The notes: generated by a model from the sequence alone, not told the origin. Positions 32,975-43,921 are shown, numbered from the stretch's first letter. The stretch: 64,000 nt of DNA from Arenicola marina (GCA_964019135.1 OZ025248.1:39983670-40047669), one strand, 5' to 3'. Program-made: numbers and translations.

Positions 32975-35024
32975 GGTTAAGCATTAAACCACTCCGGGGA
33001 AAGTCCAGCTCGCTGAATTCCGGCTTACCTCGCTGACATCATCTGAATCATTAACCTCTCAGTATCTTTTAACGATACCTCAACATACTTATTGCCAACA
33101 AAACGCCCCCAACTAGAAACCAACAATAAAATTGTACCGCCTGAATCGACTTTTTACTGTGTGCATTATCCGTGACACATGAATAATAATTTATTCGAGG
33201 ACTACATATTCAGGCCAGGCAGTTTCGAACTTACTGGCCCAGCCAGGTGAGCTACTGGATGTGGTGCATGTGGCACTTGTAAAAGTCCAATGCTATGGTT
33301 GGTCAATAAAGCTAAATGGGGGATGAGTGACACTTAATAGTTCGTGGCTGAGTGGCTGGAATGTCGGCTTAGAGGCTTGTGTAATAATTCATTGATTTTA
33401 TTTCCAGACATGACATGATCAAATTGACCGGCAGTCCCGACTGATTGGTCGCCAGGTCGATCAGCTATGGGCCGACTTCCCGATGATAAAGGAGTCAAAG
33501 TAATGTCGAGCCCATACAAGTGCACTACGCCGTTCTGTCAGACACGCTTCACGACCGATAGCACGCCTTCGTGGTCTTATCGTGGTCATGAAATACGAGC
33601 CAGTCTTCATTACACTTTGCTGGGGGCGTCTACCTCACTCTGCCGGCAGAGGGAGCTCGTTCCTCACGTCACATGACTATAGCTTAAGTGAAACGCCGGG
33701 ATATCGCGTCTATCTATGATACTGTCATCATTTATGGGGCATGTTTTCACCTTATAGTATATGACTTGATATATATATTCCTTTCAAGGCATTTTCTTAG
33801 ATTTCGTTTTGGTTCAACGCCATATGCATGGGCCCAATATGGTCTGAGGCATACACTAAAGGTGTAAGTGTACAAAACTGTCAAACGTTTTGAGGTACAC
33901 AAGTGTGGTATTAGCACATATATATATAGTTTATGTCGTAATGTCCAACTTTAGCTGAACCAGAGATATTCAAGACATGAACCCCCCGATATATGTGCAT
34001 CAAAATATTTGACATTATCCCATGAGACGCGTTATTTAAGCACCAAACATAGTCAGGGCGATCATTAGACGTTTCGTGACGTAAATACATGTCGGGGTTT
34101 TGGATTGTCGCCCTAGTACGCCTTACCCGTGAGAAAAGCAATTCCAGATATTGTAAATTCAACACATCGAACATGTTACCTCTTTCCCCATAAAATCAAA
34201 TTCAGCATTTTTTTTTAATCCTTCATCTTTAAGGATTAATCAGCAACTACACCGGAAACACGGTCTACGTCACTTATCGCGAATATTTTTATCATTCAGG
34301 GTTGATCTCCACATTTATTTAGATTTCGTGACTTCAAACTGACGCACTTGCCGAATTATTAGCCATATAGTTCACAGAGGAATATAGGAAGTACAGCCTC
34401 TTTTTATATTACATTCTTTAGCTTACTCAAACTTCACATAGGGTTCACATTGGGTTCGAAAATATTATGACCGGGGAGGGGCTCCACACGGTAAGAAGTG
34501 GGGGGTTCACTGCAAAACAAGTGGGGGTCGTTCTAATTCAGAAGACGGTAATGTCGGGGCACTGGAGTAAGAGGGGGGCGACTACTTTCTATTCTTGGCC
34601 GTATATACATTAGCCAAATGTGATACTTGGCGTCAAGAAGGTGTGCGTGCTAGGCTTTTGAAAGGCGGGCCCTGCAGATATTTGGATGCCAGAGACGTAA
34701 GACCCGTTGATATAGAGCCACGGCCCAGTGGTCGCGCCACAAGAAACACTTCAAGTTTTGAACTTTAAACGAGCTTTAAACGAGCTTCCTCAGGGTATTC
34801 CCCAGCACGGCGATCGTGTAGCCTTTTTACACGATCACGAGAGAGATATTATTCATCGTGAGCTATAGGCCAAGAATTTAGACCATGCGTGCACACAGAG
34901 TTGTCAAAAGTGTTGCGTACGCAAACTAAAAGTAAGCCTACGTGATGCAGCATGCATCTACCAGCATAAGGGCTGACCCCTGGCCCCACCCCGACTTGAG
35001 CGTGGACGTCCTTGTGTGGTACAA
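32975..35024. other. Intergenic, no gene seen
   Basis: Homology to the 24.2-24.3 kb region continues weakly to about 33040 (TTAAACCACTCCGGGG). Beyond that the sequence looks unique. A small hairpin, CGATCGTGTAGCC...ACACGATCACG, is at 34810-34840. Confidence 0.5.
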
Positions 35025-35947
35025 ATTATCATAACAATTGGCGTGGATAACTTATTATTATCAGTAGGCATACCAGACGGATAACCTTATGATTTCATTA
35101 TTTCCGGTGGATTTAGGATCTGTGCACAGATGTAGCATTATGTATGTTGTCAATGTGTACACATTATCATATGTGGCACTGATCCAGTGCATTAAGGAAA
35201 AAGAACTTTAAGACACAAATTAAAATCTGTTAGTGAGATATGTAGGCCCTAAAGCATGATGCAAACAATATTTTATCATTGAAGCATTGTGGACATTAAA
35301 AGCGTCAGCGATGGACAAGTCTTTCAGAAGGGCGAATAATCCAGTGTAATGCGAGCTCTACCGTTAGCTACAATCGGAATTTCTTATGTCAATGGCCGAG
35401 AAGTTGCCTGCGATTTTACAACGCACACTTTAAACTTATTTGCATTATTGATAAAATAGTGAAAGAATGTGGACAATTCCGCCGAGAACGAGATGTTTAC
35501 CGCCGACCACGGGCGTGTTGGCCGAGAAAGGGATGATCGATTACTCCATGTGACCTACGTATCTTCGTCACATGTTTACGTTGACAACATACGTATCTTC
35601 GTCATGTGTACACATTGACATCAAACATATTTTCGTCTTGTGTACACATTGACATCAAACATATCGTCGTCATGTGTACACATTGACATCAAACATATCG
35701 ACATCATGTGTACACATTGACATCAAACATATCGTCGTCATGTGTACACATTGACATCAAACATATCGTCTTCATGTGTACACATTGACATCAAACAAAT
35801 CGACATCATGTGTACACATTGACAACATACATAATTTTACATTTGTGCACAGATCCTCCATCCACCGGAAATAATGAAATCATAAGGTTATCCGTCTGGT
35901 ATGCCTACTGATAATAATAAGTTATCCACGCCAATTGTTATGATAAT
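35025..35947. mobile_element. MITE with about 135-bp terminal inverted repeats and an internal minisatellite
   Basis: It starts ATTATCATAACAATTGGCGT and ends with the exact reverse complement. Arms 35025-35160 and 35811-35947 match with few differences. Between them lie about 400 bp of unique sequence (TCAGAAGGGCGAATAATCCA) and 35560-35850, a minisatellite of TCATGTGTACACATTGACAT plus CAAACATATCG units. Related copies in the opposite orientation, with the minisatellite expanded, are at 52795-54650, and a partial copy is at 50985-51600. Confidence 0.85.
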
Positions 35948-36481
35948 GGCCACAGATAATGGCCACAGATAATGGCCTCATATAATGGCCACAGATAATG
36001 GCCACAGATAATGGCCAAGGACAATAGCCATAGATAACGGCCACAGATAATGGCCACAGATAATGGCCACAGATAATGGCCACAGATATTGGCCATGGAT
36101 AATGACCATATATAATGGCCACAGATAATGTCCACAGTTAATGGTCACGGATAATAGCCACAGATAACGGCCAAAGATAGTGGCCACAGGTAATAGCCAC
36201 GGATAATGGCCACAGATAGTGGCCACAGATAATGGCCACAGATAATGGCCATGGATAATGGCCATAGATAATGGCCACAGATAATGTCCACAGTTAATGG
36301 CCACAGATAATGGCCACAGATAATGGCCACAGATAATGGTCACGGATAATAGACACAGATAACGGCCAAAGATAATGGTCACGGATAATGGTCACGAATA
36401 ATAGCCACAGATAACGGCCACCGATAATAGCGACAGATAACGGCCACAGATAGTGGCCACAGGTAATGGCCACAGATAATG
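35941..36481. repeat. 12-bp minisatellite (GATAATGGCCACA)
   Basis: About 44 copies of a 12-bp unit ATAATGGCCACAG with scattered point changes. It starts in the last bases of the MITE (GTTATGATAAT) so that the first unit overlaps the element end. Reverse-strand frames of HYLWPLSVAIICG type are readings of the repeat. Confidence 0.95.
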
Positions 36482-36528
36482 GTCTACATCCCTACATACG
36501 CCTGAGGCCCGCCTTGCCCGTCACTGAC

Positions 36529-36679
36529 CTGTCGTGAGTCAGGTCGGCCGCCCCAGTGTCCAGGAAGCTGGCCGCAGACCTCATGGAGACCCAGTGAAGG
36601 TACTTGACGTACGACGCCTTGACAACGGGCTCAGGGACAGGATTGCCTGGCACAGCGACTCGATGAAGCGATTCTCGTC
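36529..36679 (-). CDS. Gene 2 candidate exon
   Basis: The acceptor GGCCTTTGTAG is at 36680-36681 and the donor GTCAGT at 36523-36528. It starts in phase 1, agreeing with the phase-1 end of exon 41551-41704 to give KKG|RESLHRVAVPGNPVPEP, then VVKASYVKYLHWVSMRSAAS and FLDTGAADLTHDR. It ends in phase 2. I do not recognise the segment. The codon pattern and splice signals look genuine. Immediately upstream the acceptor and first 70 bases are tandemly duplicated (36680-36790). Confidence 0.5.
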
Positions 36680-37615
36680 CTACAAAGGCCAGAGACAACG
36701 GGTTCAGGAGCAGGATTGTCTGCCACAGCGACTCGATGAAGCGATTCTCATCGAGACATTGCATTGCTGTGCGGAGCCCAGGACATAATAATTCTATTTG
36801 TTGAATAGTAACGGCAACTTAGCTGGTGATAATTAATTATCCCGGACAGCACTGGTGGGCTGGCGCGGGTACAAGCGCACTCCGATAACAACAGTCTCCC
36901 GGGCTCCTGATTGGCTAAGACTTGACGCACTCGCGCGACGCCACTTCCCGAGCAAGACAGTTCGGAAGCAAAAATTTGTTACTTGCGAATATTCTATCAG
37001 ATTCCCCCCGTACCTGAAGACTCAGGCCCTCTTCGATATATACCAACTTTTGCAAGTAAGTACGTAGATTGATGTTTTACCTCTTGAACATGTGTTTGTT
37101 CGGTTGTTCTTTTGCATATACAAGCAATAAGCTGGCTGGAACAGCACCTGAGATCCAGACGAGGCCTGGGCAAGTCCGAGCCCCTTTGTTTCTATCAGGC
37201 CGTGACCCACTTTCTTCGCCTCGACGATCGCATCGCTCGGATTTAATTACCTCTGATGGCCCGAGTCCGTTTTTCAGGATCAGACACTCCCTATTGCCAT
37301 CAGCTAGTTTTCCAGGCAACCCTCTGAACTAACTACTTCACTGTCCGCTCTCCACACCGCTTACTTTTTTTTCCGGTTGTATGTTAATCGCTACGTTGTT
37401 ACAAATGGCGTCCGCCATGCTAAAGTCTATTAATATCTTTCTGTATATATTTATATAAATAGCATACATAGCATATAGCCACGTGATGTCTATACTATTT
37501 CGCATTGAAACATCAACGGCTTTGGTCAAATATAAATACGTATACATCTGTAACATGCATAACCTATAGGCACGGCTGTAAATTGTTATCACAGCACTCT
37601 AACTCATCAATGTTC
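36680..37615. other. Duplicated acceptor segment, then possible promoter-like CpG region
   Basis: 36680-36790 repeats the beginning of the neighbouring exon (TCGCTTCATCGAGTCGCTGT on the minus strand). 36850-36960 is CpG-rich with CTGATTGGCT (a CCAAT-type box). No start exon could be attached to it. Confidence 0.35.
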
Positions 37616-37619
37616 CCCC

Positions 37620-37975
37620 TCGCCCCCAGTGCGAGCCCTCACCCCCAGTGCGAGCCCTCACCCCCAGTGCGAGCCCTCGCCCCCAGTGCGAGCCCTCGCC
37701 CCCAGTGCGAGCCCTCACCCCCAGTGCGGGCCCTCACCCCCAGTGCGAGCCCTCACCCCCAGTGCGAGCCCTCGCCCCCAGTGCGAGCCCTCACCCCCAG
37801 TGCGAGCCCTCACCCCCAGTGCGAGCCCTCGCCCCCAGTGCGAGCCCTCACCCCCAGTGCGAGCCCTCACCCCCAGTGCGAGCCCTCACCCCCAGTGCGA
37901 GCCCTCACCCCCAGTGCGAGCCCTCACCCCCAGTGCGAGCCCTCACCCCCAGTGCGAGCCCTTACCCCCGTCCCC
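37620..37975. repeat. 19-bp minisatellite (CCCTCACCCCCAGTGCGAG)
   Basis: About 19 nearly perfect copies, differing almost only as CCCTCAC or CCCTCGC. Because 19 is not a multiple of three, all three plus frames read the same SPHPQCEPSPPVRAL cycle and stay open. Confidence 0.98.
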
Positions 37976-39188
37976 ATTTCATGCGTCACTGCACACGGAC
38001 CGCTAATCGCCCCGGCTAGGCGCAAGGCCGGCCAATCGACCCGACCCCGAGCTTCTCGCACCCTCCCCCCTCTCCCCCACTACCCATATGGACCGTCACC
38101 CAACACACCCTAACCCACTCGCCCGTGGTGGCAGTACGGCTGTCTTCTCCATACACCGAGGAGGCCAGTCGACCGCGAGATCCAGCTTTTATTTTAGGTT
38201 AGCCGCTACCCATACTGCAAATACAGGTCACAGCGTGACCTGGCCTATTTAGAAAAAGCGACTGCTCACACTGTATTCTTGCGCGTGCTGTACAAACGGC
38301 ATATACGTCTTAGCCACGGGCGCACCTATTTTTTTATATATTTCGTTTCCACATTGATATTGTCATATTACAACCACAAATATGTATATTTCGGGAACAT
38401 ACACCCTACTTGCTTCAACAGAACGTCGCATGCTATTTTCTAGCTACCGCCGGTTTGTTCCTCTCCCCTAACAGTCGTACCGTTCCCTGTCGTTGCATAG
38501 ACATACTTTCAGAAAGTCCACAACTTTAGCATTAATAAAGCAGGCAATCGTGTGGCACACGTCTTTAACCGGAGACAACCTACCTGCGGAGATTGCAGAA
38601 AAGCGACTGGAACATTGTCTTACTTGTCCAACTTTTCTTCTACACGTGAGGTTAGCATTACTTGCCGGACTCTACAAGGTTTTAGAAGAAGCAATCTGGA
38701 TCGGATCCACCCCAATTCCATTCCTTTCTGGTAGGCATAAGCACATATCTTCACTCAGGTTAGCAATATTCTATGACACCTAAAGTCACAGGCCCTTAGG
38801 CTCTCCATACCTTCCCTGCTCACTTGCTGTACCAAACAAGTTGCCTAGCCAATGCAGCCCCGTCAGGGCTGCATCATCATATATGGGCACGTCATCAAAT
38901 GTTTTATGTCTTTTGTATGCACCCCTAAATTCTATGCGGTGGCCAGGTTTTATAACATTAAATAGTGGCCCACTTGAGTATTGCTTGCCGCTGGTCTTAA
39001 TAATATCCCTTCCGCTTCAGTGCTTTTATTATACCTCCTATGCGTAATGCTCAAGTATACAGGTACTCCTGGTCTCTACCGTGTTCTCCACCAAGTTCCC
39101 GCGCTCCTGCGAAACATTCTAATTTTAGTAATAACACGTTTCTTCCGCTTTCAGAGCCCCTCAGAGTCTCGCTAATGTCACCAGGTAC
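37976..39188. other. No gene seen
   Basis: No repeats or splice-supported frames. The plus frame 38493-38783 (96 codons) has no domain similarity that I recognise and no splice context. Confidence 0.45.
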
Positions 39189-39204
39189 TCAAACCTGTTA
39201 CTGG

Positions 39205-39434
39205 GGCCGGCGCGATAGCTCAGTGGGCTAGAGTGCTCGCATTGATTGCTCTGGTCACCTGAGAGCCTAACGGCGCGTGGATCGATGGTTCGAGCCCTGC
39301 TGTGGCCATGTCTTTCTTCGTAAAGAGTAGGGGTTATCCGCGGAGACATGGCTCCACTCTCCCTTCCTTGTCCCATTGACGCATATATGACCAAAAATGG
39401 TTAAAGCGGCATGAATAACCAACCAACCAACCAA
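39205..39434 (+). mobile_element. tRNA-derived SINE with perfect 16-bp target duplication
   Basis: The head GATAGCTCAGTGGGCTAGAG (A box) and, further on, GATGGTTCGAGCCC (B box) form a pol III promoter. The body includes ACATGGCTCCACTCTCCCTT and the 3' end is (AACC)n. It is flanked by TCAAACCTGTTACTGG at 39189-39204 and again at 39435-39450, a perfect target-site duplication that marks a fairly recent insertion. Other copies are at 52866-53126 and 43748-43921 (minus). Confidence 0.95.
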
Positions 39435-39599
39435 TCAAACCTGTTACTGGATTTAAAAAAAAAAAATGGCTCCAGGCTCAGCGCTTTCAGCATCACTCCC
39501 GCCCCCCCCCCTTCCCACACACACAACCACATCCTCCTTACAGTCAGTCAAGCGACGACCATCCATTTCATCAGCCAGATATCCGTGTTCACTTCAGGC

Positions 39600-40480
39600 T
39601 AAGTATATTTTCACCAGAGTCCCTTGTTGATTTCATGCTCAGTAATTTATCAGCCAGAGTCCCTTGTTGACTTCAGGTTCATTATGTTACCAGCCAGAGT
39701 CCCTTGCTGACTTCCGGCTCATTATGTTACCAGCCAGAATCCCTTGCTGACTTCAGGCTAAGTAAGTTATCAGCCAGAGTCCCTTGTTGACTTCAGGCTC
39801 GGTGTGTTATCAGCCACTGTCCCTTGTTGACTACAGGCTCAGTATGCTATCAGCCAAAGTCCCTTGTTGACTTCAGGCTCAGCAATTTATCAGCCAGAGT
39901 CCCTTGTTGACTTTGGGCTCATTATGTTACCAGCCAGAGTCCCTTGCTGACTTCAGGCTAAGTAAGTTATCAGCCAGGGCCCCTTGCTGACTTCAGGCTC
40001 AGCATGTTATCAGCCAGATTCCTTTGTTGACTTCAGGCTCAGCATGTTATCAGCCAGAATCCCTTGTTGACTTCACGCTCAGTATGTTATCAGCCAGAGT
40101 CCTTTGTTCACTACAGACTCCGTGTCTCATCGGCCAGTCCAGTCCAGCCCGGGTTGACTTCAGGCTAAGTATGTTATCATCCACAGTCCCGTGTTGACGT
40201 CAGGCCTACTATGTTATCATCGACAGTCTTGTGTTGACTTCAGGCTAAGTATTTTATCAGTCCGAGTCCATTGTTGACTACAGACTCCGTGTTTCATCGG
40301 CCCGTCCAGTCCAGTCCGGGTTGACTTCAGGCTAAGTATGCTATCATCCACAGTCTCGGGTTGACTTCAGGCTAAGTATGTTATCATCCACAGTCCGTGT
40401 TGACTTCAGACTAGGTATTTGTTCAACCAGAGTGCAGTGTCGTCTTCAGGCTCAGTGTTTCATCAACTAGAGCCATGAAT
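39600..40480. repeat. 40-bp minisatellite
   Basis: About 21 copies of CAGCCAGAGTCCCTTGTTGA then CTTCAGGCTCAGTATGTTAT. Copies diverge towards the right end, where a second subtype (TCATCCACAGTCTCG) appears. Confidence 0.93.
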
Positions 40481-40509
40481 ATCAGCCTACAAGCTTCTTT
40501 TGGTACTTT

Positions 40510-40645
40510 CCTTAGCGATTCTCGTCCTACAAAGGCCAGAGACAACGGGTTCAGGGACAGGATTGTCTGGCACAGCGACTCGAAGAAGCGATTCTCGCCC
40601 TAAAAAGGCCAGAGACATTGCATTGCTGTGCGGAGCCCAGGACAT
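40510..40645 (-). pseudogene. Partial duplicate of the 5' part of gene 2 exon 36529-36679
   Basis: Matches 36665-36785 including the flank ATGTCCTGGGCTCCGCACAG. On the minus strand it has an acceptor CTTTTTAG followed by GGCGAGAATCGCTTCTTCGA and then a second CTTTGTAG plus GACGAGAATCGCT. Read in phase 1 from the exon at 41551 it is open to GGAAAG|GTACC, so use as an alternative exon cannot be excluded. It lies in the same intron, between the two exons. Confidence 0.6.
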
Positions 40646-41550
40646 AATAGTAAATGGTAAGCGTGAGTCATACGTGAGCTATGTTGAAAATAGTTCGCCC
40701 TAACATAGAAAAACGACCTTAGCTTTATTCAGTGTAGTTATTCATGAGAGGTGACATCTTTTTGGACACCGTATTAAACATAACATCACTGCTTTTATGA
40801 AAAGTAGTGTAATTTATTTGCGCTCCAAGAAAAAGACCTCTGAGCTCGAAACACGTATGTGAGAACCCGAAACGTCCGACTGCCCAAAACAGGCCATGAT
40901 CATGACTTTCACACCTATTCACACCACGCCGATTTTTGTCCAAGCACAACATGATCATGATAGCTCCTGTTACAACCAATTGTCTTATGTATAAATACCC
41001 GTGGGTTCTCAGAAAGGTAGGTAGATTTCGTGTCGCTAGAACCAAGAACGAATGCCGTTAACATCAATAACATTTTTTTTATCAAAGTGAAAAGGTTTTC
41101 CCGACCATTTGTATACCTACCTGTATTTGGCATTGACTATGGCCAGTGCCTCCGGACATCTGTCATAGCGGTCTTTCAGTCTGTATTGGTCGATCATATT
41201 CTGTTCTTCCCTCGGTAAGCCTTGATGAAAGAGCAGCAATATAGGGTATGCACACATTTATAAGAAAACGGAAAATCAATGTGTATGCAGGCGGACCCGG
41301 CCTGCAGCCTTCAGTGGCTTCAAGAATACTTATTCATAGCTTAGGATCATTTAACAATAATAGTTTTACAATTTATAATTAAAGCATGGATAATATCTTC
41401 CATAAACACTTCAATTGGGTTGCTTCGAATACCGTGCTGCATGAAAGAAATTCGGAGGGGGGGGGGGGGTGGAGGCAGAGGGGGTCTTCAAAAGTTCCAG
41501 TACAGGGGCGGCATGTCCACATCACCGCTAGGTTTATATATTAGTCTTAC
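40646..41550. other. Gene 2 intron, nothing recognised
   Basis: No repeat structure apart from a poly-G run near 41458-41470. Confidence 0.5.
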
Positions 41551-41704
41551 CCTTCTTTGTCCTCTTTTCCGTGGCCTCCTCCACCGGAAATGGCAGGTCT
41601 TTTTTCGCGTCTAGCAGGTTCAAGAGCGGCGTTTGAAGTTCCTGCATGTCCTTGATGTTGCCATAGTAACCGTACTTGATCAAGTAGTGAAGTAGCCGCA
41701 GAAC
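41551..41704 (-). CDS. Gene 2 exon: RIH-like helical segment
   Basis: The acceptor GACGTCACAG is at 41705-41706 and the donor GTAAGA at 41545-41550. It is 154 nt, phase 0 to phase 1. It reads VLRLLHYLIKYGYYGNIKDM, then QELQTPLLNLLDAKKDLPFP and VEEATEKRTKKG. Preceded by MVATE from exon 42831-42902, the pattern '..E-V-x-x-L-x-x-L-I-x-x-G-[FY]-Y-x-x-x-D-[LM] ... L-L-x-[IL]-L-D' resembles the RIH helical repeat of IP3 receptors and, less closely, ryanodine receptors. This is pattern recall, not an alignment. The remaining exons do not clearly support a standard IP3 receptor. Confidence 0.6.
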
Positions 41705-41859
41705 CTGTGACGTCACGAGGTACTTGGGGGCTTTTAATTAATACAACGCCGAAATACTCGACTGATAATAATAATTATTGATATTGACTAATACTTTTAC
41801 TAGTCAAAAAACGTGTATGTGAACACGTATCCAGGCTGCAGTGGGCATCAGTTAGTAGT

Positions 41860-42850
41860 ATCCGTTCCACATGCATGCTATGCCTTTGCTGCAGTGGACA
41901 ACATTTATTGATACCTGTTCGACGAGCATGTTGTGGCCTCTTTGCCCCCACTTAGTGTTATCTGTTCGACGCAGGGGCGGATCTAGACATTTTTGCCAAG
42001 GGGGCCGTTGCTCTCTGAAAACTTCCGACCGAGTGGTGTGCTCTCTGAAAAACTTGCGAACGTGGGGGGGGGGGCTTGGGCTTGGAGAACCCGACTTTAA
42101 CAGTGTATGTTCAGTTTCCTAAGGAGGGGGGGGTTGCTCTCTAAAGACTAGGGACTTTAACATGAATGTTAACATGTATGTTGTATGTTCTGGTTCCCAA
42201 GGGAGGGGGGGGGGTGCAACCCCCTAACCGCCCCCCCTTGATCTGCGCCACTGTGACGAGCTGTTGTGGCCTATCTCTGTTGCCACCACTTAGTGTTACC
42301 TGTTCGACGAGCTGTTGTGGCCTATCTCCGTTGCCACCATTTAGTGTTACCTGTTCGTCGAGCATGTTGTGGCCTGTGTCTGTGGCCACCATTTAGTGTT
42401 ACCTGTTCAGCTGTTGTGGCCTGCCTCCGTTGCCACCACTTAGTGTTACCTGTTCGACGAGCATGTTGTGGCCTGTCTCCGTTGCCACCATTTAGTGTTA
42501 CCTGTTCGACGAGCATGTTATGGCCTGTGTCTGTGGCCACCATTTAGTGTTACCTGTTCAGCTGTTGTGGCCTGCCTCCGTTGCCACCACTTAGTGTTAC
42601 CTGTTCGACGAGCATGTTGTGGCCTGTCTCCGTTGCCACCATTTAGTGTTACCTGTTCGACGAGCATGTTGTGGCCTGTGTCTGTGGCCACCATTTAGTG
42701 TTACCTGTTCAGCTGTTGTGGCCTGCCTCCGTTGCCACCACTTAGTGTTACCTGTTCGACGAGCATGTTGTGGCCTGTCTCCGTTGCCACCATTTAGTGT
42801 TACCTGTTCCACGCGCATGTTGTGGCCTACCTCCGTTGCCACCATGCAGT
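41860..42850. repeat. 51-bp minisatellite (151-bp trimer period) derived from the donor region of exon 42831-42902
   Basis: Units read CCTGTTCGACGAGCATGTTG, TGGCCTGTCTCCGTTGCCAC and CATTTAGTGTTA. Three unit types form a 151-bp higher-order repeat seen three times (about 42407, 42558, 42709). On the minus strand the unit contains ATGGTGGCAACGGAG followed by ACAGGCC or GCAGGCC. That is the end of exon 42831-42902 with its GTAGGC donor destroyed in the copies. A MITE (41972-42253) interrupts the array. Confidence 0.93.
41972..42253. mobile_element. hAT-like MITE inserted in the 51-bp minisatellite
   Basis: It starts CAGGGGCGGATCTAGAC and ends GATCTGCGCCACTG. Internal ACTTCCGACCGAG and CTCTCTGAAAA blocks match the element at 8948-9282. 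Minisatellite units are present on both sides, so the element landed inside the array. Confidence 0.75.
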
Positions 42851-42902
42851 TGGTGTTATCCAGGAAATCCTTGATCCAGTCCAAGCTCCCCGCACGGTGG
42901 CG
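42831..42902 (-). CDS. Gene 2 exon preceding the RIH-like segment
   Basis: The acceptor TTGCGTAG is at 42903-42904 (weak pyrimidine tract) and the donor GTAGGC at 42825-42830. It is 72 nt, phase 0 at both the start and the end: RHRAGSLDWIKDFLDNTNCM then VATE. It joins 41551-41704 as CMVATE|VLRLLHYLIK. 'L-[DE]-[WF]-[IV]-x-[DE]-[FY]-L' just before the RIH-like helices is the arrangement found in IP3 receptors (from memory). The exon end is the seed of the neighbouring 51-bp array. Confidence 0.5.
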
Positions 42903-42904
42903 CT

Positions 42905-43747
42905 ACGCAAGCTAGCTTTTACCGCTGCTGTCGGCCGGGAGCAAATTTCAAGATTCTTGAAAAACGCACAAATCAGCTGTAATTTCTTGCAACATTATAG
43001 TTTTGAAGAATAAAACATAAAAATAACGAGCTTTATGTATTTAATGCAGCAAAAAACATATTTTACTGTGCGGAAAAACTTATAGTTGTGACAGAACTCT
43101 TCTCATCACCTGATTTCATGTGTTTTTAGGCTTAGGCTGGGTCCCATGCAGCACTAATTTGTAGAAATGCGCGACGCATTTTGCCCATCGATTTGCGCAA
43201 AGCCGCCTTGGCGGGCGAGTGTGAAAATGCATTGAGGACGTAGGCGACAACAGAGATATAATAGAGCCCTAGCGGAGTGAGTCGAAGGCAGATAGTGGAT
43301 CCTGTCACGCAGCACAGTGAAGATTGTCACCAGATCCTTTATCACCTAGCGACAGAAACGCACACTACTACCTGTAAACTGTGAGGTTACGTGTCTATCA
43401 TCGCCAAGTAGACAAGCACAAACTAGTATGCTTTACTCCCCAATAATCCTCAGTAATTTTGGCCACACTAGCTAGCTAGCATAGCGCTTTGTTCCGAGGG
43501 AAGTTTATCATGTATAAATTCTGAGAGAGGAGAATGCGACGGTCAAAAACGATATATAGCCCCTCGTACGGGTGGGGGCACAGTTATACGAATATGGTGG
43601 GGGGGGGGGTCCGCTGGTACCCCTTGATGCATGAAGGGGCGGACATTTGTGATAAAAAAATACCCCTATAGAGCGCGGATATCTTACAACTTGCCAACGG
43701 GAGGTTGGGGGGGGGGGGGGGTGGGGGGGGGGGGCTCTGAAAATGTG
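42905..43747. other. No gene seen
   Basis: AT-rich sequence. G runs at 43600 and 43705-43735 produce low-complexity PPPP frames on the minus strand. Confidence 0.5.
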
Positions 43748-43921
43748 CGACATAGATGGTTAGTTGTATATTCAAGACGCTTTAACCACTTTTTGGTCAT
43801 ATCGCGTCACTCAATGGGCGAAGAAAGGGAGGGAGGAACCATGTCCCCAGGATAACCCCCTACCCTTTGCGAAGAAGGACATCGGACGAGCGTTCTAACC
43901 CACTGAGCTATGGGGGCAGCC
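43748..43921 (-). mobile_element. SINE copy lacking the B-box region
   Basis: Same family as 39205-39434: head CCATAGCTCAGTGGGTTAGA, then directly TTCTTCGCAAAGGGTAGGG and the body to TGGTTAAAGCGTCTTGAATA. About 80 bp between the A box and the body, including the B box GGTTCGAGCCC, are missing. Confidence 0.88.

Noticed and set aside
35922..36382. Minus-strand frames HYLWPLSVAIICG, membrane-protein-like
   Set aside because: Translations of the 12-bp satellite. The hydrophobicity is a by-product of the unit.
38493..38783. 96-codon plus-strand frame
   Set aside because: No domain, no splice sites in register, ordinary composition. A frame of this length is expected by chance in 64 kb.
39205..39300. 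Functional tRNA gene (A and B boxes present)
   Set aside because: The A-B spacing and the rest do not fold as a tRNA. The body, (AACC)n tail and target duplication show a SINE.
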